This document shows positions 48,312 through 64,000 of a stretch of 64,000 nucleotides of DNA, one piece after another. Within the stretch, counting starts at the first letter, position 1, and each line of letters opens with the position of its first letter. The translations under genes were made by a program, and so were the position numbers. The notes below the pieces were generated by a model. It was not told the origin of the DNA and ran no database searches. It was given only the letters and a program-made list of their open reading frames with translations. The stretch is taken from positions 6,603,833 through 6,667,832 of the forward strand of contig NC_085071.1 of assembly GCF_963662255.1 (NCBI RefSeq), in the 5' to 3' direction. The DNA is from Cinclus cinclus. Taxonomy: Eukaryota; Chordata; Aves; Passeriformes; Cinclidae.

Positions 48312-49857
48312 AGGAGGCGCTGCCCGCCCGTGCCGTGCTCATGCCCAAACTGGAGCTGTGGGGTAAACAGGACCACGCGGCCAAGGGGCTGCACGTCCTG
48401 AGACCAGCACGGGCCCCAAAATATCAGAGTGGGGGCATCAGAGGGGAAAACACCATCCCCGTGGTCATCAGGATATTGCGGTGGTTCCAGAAATCAGGGA
48501 GAGCTGGGCCAGCTGCAGCAGGGGGTGGCTTGTAAAGTTTTTCCCTTTCCCCACCCAAAACACGACAACTTCTGGAGTGCAAACACAACAAGCCTGCGTG
48601 CTTGGAGGGCAGAGGTAGTTCTGGGGAGACACAGCCCCCATGGCAGCGGGGTGTCCCCTCCCCAGGCAGGGGCAGGGGCTGGGGGCTCCTCTGTCACCCC
48701 AGTCACAGCCATGACCCAGCTGGCTCCGCTGCTGGGGTTCAAAAGCTGACCCAGAAACGGCTGGAGGGGCAGAGGGTGAGCACAGCCCTGGCTGAAAACA
48801 AGCCCCAGACACGATGCCCAGCTGGCTGGCCAGGGGCCAGCGCTGGCCACAGGGAGAACTGTCAGCACGGGCAGCTGTGCCAGCAGAGGGTAACCCTACC
48901 CTTGGCACAGACGGGTCAGGATGGGGGGACAGGGTAGGGCAGGGCGGCGGCTGCTGGAGGGGGTGCAGGGGTACAGGGGGTACCTGGGTGCACAGGTGTG
49001 GGTGTGCAGGCATGCAGGGGTACGTGGATAAGTGGGTGCACAGGTACATGGATGTGTGACACACGGACACCTGGACGTACAGGCGGTGTCGGGGTGCACC
49101 GGCCCCCTCCTCTCCCCACCCAGGGCAGCCCCACAGCTGTTTCGGGGCTCCTTCCGCCCTGGCTCACGTGTGGAGTCAGTGACTGTGCCCGAACCCGCCA
49201 GGCACATCTTGCAAAATTGTTCCCGTTCTGGCACTTGGGGCTCTGCCAGCCAGGCGCTGGCAGGAGAACAGGGCTGGCTGGGCACTCAGAAGGGGACCAC
49301 AGGGCCCCGGGCGCTGCCGGACCCACACACGACCTGGCGCTGCCCTGGGTGGCATTGATTAACTAATTGCTTCTGGACTCGATTAAGGGGATTCACAGGA
49401 ACGGAGGGGTGGTAATGCCCTAAGCAGCTTTCCAAACCCACAAGGGGCTCGCTGGCTCCTAATTGGCTTGGGACAGCTTAGGCAGGACCCAGGACATTAA
49501 TCACCCCCGGGATCCTTCCCAATTAACCCTGGAGAGTGCACTACAGGATCAATCTCCTTCTGCTTGGTCTTTGCAGGGCTCTGAGCAGTAGGTGACCCTG
49601 GCTTCTCCCAAAACCCCTAAGTCCCTGTGATGGCTTTGCAATGGTTGAGGACAGAGCAGGGCCTGTGAAAGGAGCCCTGCACCCCCAGCTCCTGGGCATG
49701 GGGAGCACTTCCAGCCCTGCAGCCTGGGGAGGGACGGGGCCCATGGCACAAAACAGGGAACAGAGAGGAGCGACAGCTCTCGTGTCACCGTCATACAAAG
49801 CCAGAGCACAACCAAGGGCAAGAGGGGCTGTGCTTATTTTTTCTGGACGCCAAGCAA
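48312..49857. other. TRIM63-PDIK1L intergenic region
   Basis: No coding exon was recognised. Short irregular CA/GT-rich repeats lie around 48975-49090. The rest shows nothing I can name. Confidence 0.5.
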
Positions 49858-50040
49858 TAAATCACAGAGTCCCGGAATTGTTTATTTTGGAAGGACCTTA
49901 AATCCCATCCAGTGCCACCTTCCACTGTCCCAGGCTGCTCCCAGTCCCAGTGTCCAACCTGGCCTTGGCCACTGTCGGGGATCCTGTGCCAGAACCTCCC
50001 CAACCTCACAGGCAACAATTCCTTCCTAATTAATAAACAG
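49858..50040 (-). mobile_element. CR1 LINE 3' fragment
   Basis: ATCACAGAGTCCCGGAATTG followed by GGAAGGACCTTAAATCCCAT, then CAACCTGGCCTTGGCCACT and AATTCCTTCCTAAT. These match avian CR1 in reverse orientation. It is diverged and about 180 bp long, ending just upstream of the PDIK1L promoter. Confidence 0.85.
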
Positions 50041-50089
50041 AAATTTAAGTAATTAATGGATTAATTAAGATAATTAAACGCCCACTGCG

Positions 50090-50251
50090 CTCGCCCCGCC
50101 CCTTCCCCATATGACCAATCGCAAGGCTCTGAACCAGAGTGGGCGTGCCCACGCTTGTGGGCGTGTCCCGGTAGGCGTGGCCGCGGCTGAGGGAGGCGGG
50201 CAGAGCGCAGCCCTAAGATGGCGGCCGGGCGGCGGCGGCGGAGGCGCTGAG
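50090..50251 (+). promoter_or_regulatory. PDIK1L CpG-island promoter and noncoding exon 1
   Basis: GC box (CCCCGCCCC near 50094), CCAAT at 50115-50119 and several GGGCGTG KLF-like words. AAGATGGCGGC at 50215-50225 is a YY1-type initiator element. A noncoding exon ends at 50251 (GCGCTGAG followed by GTAACG). There is no TATA box. Confidence 0.75.
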
Positions 50252-55829
<5,578 letters not shown>

Positions 55830-57930
55830 GGGGGCTCAGCTGAGCTCACCTGCTTCAGAAAGGGGAGGGCTCTGCACCTCACTGCAGCTGTCCCGACAGC
55901 AATGTCGAGTTGGCCGAGGTGTGAAATGGCAGAGTGAGACCCGAGGGTGTTCTCCTGGGCGCTGGCAGCGGGATGTTGCAAAGAGCCAACACTACTTGAT
56001 TTCCAGCACTCTGCCGTGCAGTGTCTCACATTCCAGTTTCCTACGTCAGTATTAGGAACTCTCCCGGAAAAATGAAAAAAAAAAAAACAAAAAACAAAAA
56101 GAGATTTGCATGCTGGCAGTGCAAATCTTGAGGCTTTGTAATGTAATCTGTGTATATATTTATGTATATGAGTGACTGGGAGCGTGTGGCACTTAAATTA
56201 TTTGCTGTGGGTCTGGATGAGTGGGGTCTGCTAGAAATCTGGGTGAAGGAGGTGGGTGAGGAAAAACCCCTTCTTCCCCAGGCCTGAATGACTTTATTAT
56301 TTATTTTTGTTATCTAATTTCAAAGACTTGACTTTGTAAACAAAAAAAAAAAAAAAAGGCAATGCAAGGGGATCAGCTGCTTTCAAAGTGCTAACGTGGC
56401 TGATCTTAGCACTTAGAGCTTAATGAGCTCATCACTGAGGGAGTCAAATTAAAAATGTACAGTCAGGTGCTGGCAGGGCAGCTGGGTCATTGATAATTTG
56501 ATTTTTGCTTTTGTTGATCAGTTAATCTGCCTTTTCTCTACGTGCTCTCTGCCCTGGTATCCCCAGTCCCCAGTAGCACCTTGAGGATTTAACCACAGCA
56601 GAGTTCTGTGCACTCAGCTTATGGAAACATGGGTGAGGGAATCCAGCAGCATATTCTAAAAATCCTTCCAAATCCTTGGCTCACACCTGGTGTCAGAGCT
56701 GGCAGGAAGCTCAGTGACAGGTATGTGAAAGGTGCCAGCCTGGCTTGATTTAAAAAAAAAAAAAATTATTATTTTTCCTCCTTTTAAAGCAGTGATCTTT
56801 ATTTAAAAGCACAGATAGGAGGATGGGGGATTTGGAGCAGTTGGAAGCTGCACAGAGCAGAGTGAGACTGAGAAAGGGCTGGCAGCAGCTCTTTGTACCA
56901 GCACAACATTTTGTTGTTTTGAGTGCAGGACTGACCTTTCCCATCCAGTTTGACCTTTTGGGAAAAAAAAGCAAAGTCTTTAAATTGCCTTTAAAGCTGC
57001 AAGAAAGGCCATTTTTCTTCTTAAAAAAATAAATTTATTTCCCCCCCACACCCAAATCTTACCTGAAAATGGCTGTGAGTATTTCCTTGTATAACTTTAA
57101 CTTTCTTTTTGAGTACTGTTCCCTCCTAGTTCTGAGCACTCAGTGTTTACTCTTTGAGTGCAGATAAACAAAGTAAGATTTTTTTTATTTTTTTTTTTTT
57201 TTGGTCATTCCAAAAGCAAAAGATTTTGATCCCACCCAACTTCTGAGACTTTACAGGCCGCAGGTGGTTCTTACCTGGTGCTGTGTGAGCTGGTGGCTGT
57301 CACCCAGCTGGCCTTAGTTTGTAATTCTTGTTATTTTCTTTCACTTCATCGTTTTAGGGAGCGATCCTCAGACAAACACACTTTGTTTGTGCCAGCTCTG
57401 CCTCCCAGGTCTCACATCTCAGCAGGGCCGTTGGATGAGAAAAAAAATTGTTTATAATTCAAGTTAAACTTGGGAGCTTTTTAAAAGTAAAGGGGTGAGC
57501 GTCCCCCTGTCTTACCCACCCAGAAGTGATAACCAAAATAGCTCTGCTCCCCTCTTGAGTTTTGGGGTTTTTGACTCCCAAAGTGTTTTCTTTGCACTGA
57601 TTGCCACTTTATAGGTTGGGGGGGGTACCTGAAAATCCCTCTCGTGGTGCTTTTCCTCGAGCTCTGTGTTCTCTTTGATTTTTGTTGTCTGAGGTTTTTG
57701 TTTTGAGAAAATAAATCAAGCTGGGGTAGCAGCTGCGAGGTCCTTCACCAGCGTGACATCAAGTCAAGACACTTCTCAGCACTTGGGAAAGATTTTTTTT
57801 TTTCCTGTGTTTTTCTTTAAAAAAAAAAAAAACTGTAAAATATATTTTATGGAGAATTTATAATGAGGAAAATTATTGTGTAATTTATTAAGTTCATGAC
57901 TGTTTTTGAAATAAAATCTTGAATTTTGAT
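55830..57930 (+). other. PDIK1L 3' UTR with poly(A) signal
   Basis: AU-rich sequence after the stop, with many A/T homopolymers. AATAAA at 57910-57915 is the likely distal poly(A) signal; another AATAAA near 57710 is an alternative. Confidence 0.65.
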
Positions 57931-58234
57931 GGAGTTTTAGGATTTTTTTTTTTTTTTAATGGGGAAATGCTTTCAGTCAGTGCTGCCCTCCAAGGACAGA
58001 GTCCTGCTATTCCCTGAGAAACTTCAGAAGTGAAGGTGAGGGAACATCATTACTTATCCATGACAGGAAAGTGTAGCCCTCATTTGCATGTTTTAATTAG
58101 CAGTGCTCTGGGACAGAGGCATCCGCAGACTGGAAATGCTGTAAATGAGTTTCTCTTGGAATTTCTTACACCCACGACAAACCTGAGCCCAGTCCTCTCC
58201 CCTGCGCCTGCACCTGTGGGTTCCTGGTGCCAGC

Positions 58235-58455
58235 AATGGGGAGATTCCCTCCAGGAATGGGGAGATTCCCTCCAGGAATGAGGAGATTCCCACCAGAAAT
58301 GGAGAGATTCCCTCCAGGAGTGGAGAGATTCCCACCAGGAGTGGAGAGATTCCCTCCAGGAATGGGGAGATTCCCACCAGGAATGGAGTGATTCCCTCCA
58401 GGAATGGGGAGATTCCCACCAGGAATGGGGAGATTCCCACCAGGAACAGGCACAT
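58235..58455. repeat. 21-bp minisatellite downstream of PDIK1L
   Basis: About ten units of GGAATGGGGAGATTCCCTCCA and variants (CCACCAGG). The period, 21, is a multiple of 3, so minus-strand frames encode heptapeptide repeats (GGNLPIP and PFLVGIS) of up to ~120 codons. There is no other evidence of coding. Confidence 0.93.
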
Positions 58456-58634
58456 TCCCACCTGGCAGCAGCCTTGTGCTCAAGTCAGTGCAGTTTGGAT
58501 TTAAATTCATTTTTTAGGGGGTAAATACCTTTAGCAAAGGAGTAAATCTAAAAGTGGGACAAGTGCTAAGAGTGGTGATTTTATATGCAGACACAAGCTG
58601 GATTCCTTCCCTGCAAATTGAAGAAAAATATACC

Positions 58635-58670
58635 TGATATATATATGTGTATATATATATATATACTGTA
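58635..58670. repeat. (TA)n microsatellite
   Basis: GATATATATATGTGTATATA followed by further TATA units; an AT dinucleotide repeat with one TGTG interruption. Confidence 0.9.
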
Positions 58671-61600
58671 CTTCAAATATATTTAGCCTATAGGGAGGGT
58701 GGGGAAATCTGCAGGGAAATGCCCTGGTACAGAAATTAGATATAATTAAAGCTCCATCTGGGCAGGGAGAGCCCAAGCTCAGAGGGTTCAGGCTCCACCT
58801 TGCCCATCCCCATTCCCAGGACTGGGAACTCGTGTTTTTGCTTTGTTTTACAAAACAAAGATTTTAATTTTTTTTTTTTTAACAGCTGTCCTGGAAGCTG
58901 GGGCTTTGTGGGTGAGGTAAAACCCCAGGCAGGGAGCCCCAGCCTCCATCCCAGCCCTGGGAAAGGTTTCCCAACCCTCCCTGCAGCCTGGGTTGGCCTT
59001 TGGGCTGCGGGTGGCTCTTCCCTGTGCTCCACATCCCACACATCCGTGGATCCCTGCTCTGGTGGTTTTCTCTCCTGGCCCAGGAGAGCTTGGAGCATTT
59101 AAACACCAACTCCAGCAGGTGCTGCTGGCAGGGGCTGCTCCGTTCCCCGTTCCCAGCGCAGTAAAGGCAGAGGGATGTGCCTGGAACGCCACAAACCATC
59201 CAGAGCCTCTGAGGGACATGGCAACACCAACCTAAACTACCACAAATTCTGTTCAGGAGTTCTGGAAGTGTTCTGGGGCAATCTGAAAGCCCATTTTTAG
59301 GAGCAGGGAGGCGTCAAACGACCTGAGGATGGGCTGGGAAGAGGAGCCCCAGCCCAGGCTCTTTACATTTCAGAGCTCCTTTACTCCTCTTTGGGCTAGA
59401 ACCAGACAGAACCTAAAAACCTCAGGCCTCCATCCTCACCCAGGGCTTGCTTTCCTCAACCCCAGAGCTCCTTCTCTGTCTTTCCTGACTGTCCCTGTGG
59501 TCCCAGCACTGCCCAGCCCTTCCCTGCCCTGGGTTTGGAGCTTTTTTGGGGTTTGGAACATCCACGTGAGCTGCTCCAGTTCTGACTTGCACTGACACGC
59601 GGGTGCCTGCCTCGGGTTAGGTGCTGGTTTCACATTTATTCGTGGCCGTTTGAACCCTTGATATTTTTAAACTTGCCTAACAAGCTTTCCACCCCTGCCC
59701 TCTCCCTGAGGAAAGCTTGAGCCCTCTCTGGCTCTTCTCCAGCTCCTGTGGGCTCTGGGCTGGGTGGTTCATTTGTGTGGAGCTCAGGCCAGAGAAGCTG
59801 TGGGCTGGGAACTAAACCCAATTCTCAGTAGAGTGGGTGCTTCATTCCTGGCTGCACCTGAGTGATTTTTAAAATTATTTTTTGAAAAGAGAAATGCATC
59901 TGGAAAGAGCTCAGCAGGACACGGTGGCTCCTGCTCACCTGGAGCTGCCAGAGCAGGGTTGGTTCAGTGTCAGAGGAAAATGCTGTGGAAGGAGGATCTG
60001 GGACTTGTAGCCTTTGGGCACCTTCTCTGCCTTTTCTCACTCTGGAAGTTTCTACACCTGGGCCCAGCTGTGACTGGGTTTCACCCGGGGTTGTTTTGCT
60101 TGTCCAGGTCTGTGCTCCCTTCCAGCCCCACAGGAGAGTACTGAGAGCTCTGAGTAACCTTAAATAAAACCAAGGGATTTTGAGCACCCACGTGACTCAA
60201 AAAAGCCCCTTGGTGCATCCACAGGAGGCTGAAAATGGGATAAATCCCTTCCTAGAAGTCACAGGGACAAAACCCCCACCACCAGGAAAAGCAGGAGCTG
60301 GCTGGGAGTTTGATGCCAGGAAGGGCCCCTCAGATCATCCCTTTTTGTCCCCGAAGAGAATCTGCCTTGTGCAAATATTCCAGTTCAACAGCAAGTGCCT
60401 GGCAGGTGCTCCAAGGAGGGAGAGCACTGGGCCAGGCATTTGGGAAGAGCATCCCTTGGGATCAGGCTGCACCCACCAGGGAAAGGTGATTCCAAGGCTG
60501 CTCTTACTAACTCGTGGCTTTACCAGAACAGCTGCTGGGATTCCAGCTTGGAAAATAAAACACTTCCTAATGAACAGTGATTCATGCTGCCTGGAATTAA
60601 AATTAATGTCGGTGAGGGAATCCAGGGGCACATCCCTGAGCTGCCAAGGGTTTCTCCATCACTTGGCCTGATCCTATTCCCTGTCTCCCAGCAGATTTGC
60701 TCCAGTGCAGCCTCATCCTGCACACAGAGCCCAAGTGTTGCCTGCTTTGCTCCTCTCCAGGTTTATTAGAGAAGCAGACAGTGGTCTGTCCCTTCCTTGC
60801 TGTCGCTGGGAATTTTTTCCAGTGCCTGCAGAGCTCAAACAAGACCTGGCCTCTTTCATCCTGCCCAGCTTCCACTTTAGCCCCGTTCTCGTCAGCACAG
60901 GAGTCCTGGCCCCAGCCCCTTCCTGCCCTGCTGCCATCAGCCGGGAAGGTTCTGGACACAGCCCCAGGCCCGTTCCCAGCACTGGCTCCAGGGCAGCAGC
61001 TCAGGAAGGAACTGGGGTGGGGACAGAAGTGCCCAGGGACAGGTCCCCTCTCATCCCAGGATCTGGGGCTTTGTCCCTGCTGGAGCCTCCTCAGTCCCAG
61101 TGACCAGCCTGGGCCGGGCTGTTCCCCAGCTCTCCATCCAAACTGGCTGCCAGAGGGGTGCTGGGGGCTGGTGGCTCCTGGCCAGCACCGGGGGCTTTCT
61201 CTGGCCTCTCTCCGAGGGTCAGCGTGAGATGCTGCAGGTCCTTCCCCCTCTGCTCCAGTGCCACGTTCGCAGCCCCCCAGGCTGGAGCTGGGGATGGAGG
61301 GGGCCGGGATTGTCCCTGTGGGAGCTCCCTGTGGGAAGGGAAGAGGGCAGCGGTAAAAATAACCCCTGGGCCAGCTCCAGCCCATTGTGGCTTCCTGCGA
61401 TTTACAGCCCTTCCCGGGGAAAGAAACAGGAACCGGCCGGCTCGGGGCTGGCTTTGACCCTTTCACTGCCACAGAAGGTGCCAGGAGGATCTTTCCTCCT
61501 CCTTTCCTGCCTGAGCAGGACCACGGGGAGGGGGACTGTGGTGGGCTCCTGCTCCTGGTCTGCCCGCGGCACCCTGGGGTGGGTGTAGGAGGAGAAGCTG

Positions 61601-61879
61601 CTGGAGTGGACACGATCCCCTGCCCCATTCCTGACCTTCTTGTGAAGGGGGACAGAGAGAACCGGAGGCAAAAATCCCGCTGCAGATCCCCAGATCCCGG
61701 CCGGGTTCCCGTAAGGAAGCGAAGGGAGAAGAGGAGCTGGCAGGGGCGAGCTGGAGCCGCAGGAGGAGCGGGGTTAATGCTGGGCAGGGCCCGGGGCAGG
61801 GCTGTGAAGGGGTCGGCACGGGGTGGGCTCCTGCCGCGGGGCTGGGCTGGCGGGGGTTAATGGGTGGCTCTTCCTCTTC
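58671..61879. other. PDIK1L-FAM110D intergenic region
   Basis: About 3.2 kb without a recognised gene, RNA or mobile element. Several frames are open but lack homology or splice structure. Confidence 0.5.
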
Positions 61880-62000
61880 CTCATCCTCTATATGAGGCTG
61901 CTCCCGGCTCTGGGCTCAGTTTGCTGCGGCAGCCAGAAGGGAAGGAGCTGCGTGAGACTGGAGCATCCCATCCCTGCATCCCATCCCTGCGTGGGCTCAG
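61880..62000 (+). promoter_or_regulatory. FAM110D candidate promoter and noncoding exon 1
   Basis: CTTCCTCTTCCTCATCC (ETS-like GGAA words on minus) precedes a TATA-like CTATATGAGG at about 61887-61896. The presumed noncoding exon ends at 62000 with donor GTGAGC. The downstream acceptor CTCCCAG at about 62680 leads into the coding exon. Endothelial expression of FAM110D in mammals fits ETS input, but this is inference. Confidence 0.45.
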
Positions 62001-62654
62001 GTGAGCGACAGCATCCCCCCTGCCTGGCACAGGTGCTGGCACGGGCACAGACCGCGGGGCTCGGCTGGGGAGGGTGAGGGTCCCGCGGCCCGGGCGGTCC
62101 CATCCTGGGCACGGGGCCTCGTGCTCATCCCTCGGGAGCACCGCGTGCCTCAGTTTCCCCGTCTGTTCTCCGGGGTAGGTGCGGTGTGGAGCCCGTGGGC
62201 CGCGTGTGGAGCTGCGTGGCAGAAAGTTCCCGGGCTCTTTGCTCCCGTGAGCTCTGCTCTGCCCAGCCCCGTGTCCCTGCTGTCACCCAGGGCTGGTTCC
62301 GTGCCCTCCGCACACGGAGAACGGGAGAATTTTCCCTCCCAGCCCAGCCTGGCCGTGTGGGGCACGGCTCGGGGACCCCAACACCCCCAGGCGTGGGGCA
62401 GCTCGCCAGCTCTCCTGAGCTGGGCTTTGTTCTGCCGCTCGGGAAGACAAGGCGGCGGCCGGCTCCGCTTTTTCCTGTTGGAAGCCGCTCCTGGGATGCG
62501 GCTGAAGCCGGCGGATGCTCGGCGCTTCTCCCTTCCTGCCCAGGGGCTGTTCCTGCCTGGGCTGCCAGCACTCGCTGCCCTTGTGGCATTGAGAGGGACC
62601 CTCAGCTCTGCTTCAGCCCCATCCTCCTCCTCAGCGCTGCACCCTCCGGGCTGA

Positions 62655-63803
<1,149 letters not shown>

Positions 63804-64000
63804 GCGGGGACAGCCTGGCCGGGACCAGGACACCCGTGTGGCCCCTTGCCCTCGCTGGATGCGGCCGATGGGCTGGTGGCACCCGTGGGGATGGCACAGT
63901 GGGGATGCTGCAGGCTGGGAGAACCGCCCGATCCTCAGGCTGAGTGTGGTGGGGGCACCTGAGGGGCAGGTGAGGAAGGGACAGCCCCGGGTGAGTCCCT
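63804..64000 (+). other. FAM110D 3' UTR, truncated by window end
   Basis: Sequence after the FAM110D stop; no poly(A) signal is visible before the end. Confidence 0.6.

Overview
This is a gene-dense vertebrate window, almost certainly from a bird and possibly a passerine. The evidence is CR1 LINE fragments, a degraded avian ERVL-type solo LTR, very short introns (about 80 bp in places), GC-rich CpG-island promoters and abundant minisatellites, all typical of an avian microchromosome. The gene order is that of human 1p36.11, which I recall as chicken chromosome 23: MTFR1L(+), AUNIP(-), PAQR7(-), STMN1(-), PAFAH2(-), EXTL1(+), SLC30A2(-), TRIM63(-), PDIK1L(+), FAM110D(+). Gene names rest on protein resemblance recalled from memory plus this synteny. 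Exon joins were checked by reading frame and by GT/AG splice sites.

Layout. 1-4.6 kb: the 3' half of MTFR1L, convergent with AUNIP (4.6-6.5 kb, three coding exons). 7.3-8.3 kb: PAQR7 in one coding exon. 12.4-16.2 kb: STMN1 with four coding exons, a noncoding first exon and a CpG-island promoter carrying E2F, E-box and CCAAT motifs. 16.6-26.6 kb: about 10 kb without recognisable genes, holding a 17-bp minisatellite, a perfect 250-bp TCCCT array, a solo LTR and CR1 tails. 26.7-30.4 kb: PAFAH2, ten coding exons. 30.8-31.6 kb: an array of repeats resembling the ZNF143/SBS promoter motif, between PAFAH2 and EXTL1. 34.3-40.6 kb: EXTL1, ten coding exons. 41.2-43.6 kb: SLC30A2. 44.8-48.1 kb: TRIM63 with a TATA promoter and an upstream FOXO plus GRE-like pair. 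50.1-57.9 kb: PDIK1L. 61.9-64 kb: FAM110D.

The genes do not form an operon or single pathway. They are a conserved synteny block of independently regulated housekeeping, cell-cycle (STMN1, AUNIP), muscle (TRIM63), zinc transport (SLC30A2), heparan sulfate (EXTL1), lipid (PAFAH2, PAQR7) and kinase (PDIK1L) genes. I found no CRISPR, prokaryotic or novel multi-gene system. The observations most worth a second look are: an EXTL1 that still carries an EXT1-like full GT47 half; a PAFAH2 with a long C-terminal extension whose stop codon overlaps a poly(A) signal; the ZNF143-like array; and a 44-bp tandem repeat that has copied an SLC30A2 splice donor three extra times.
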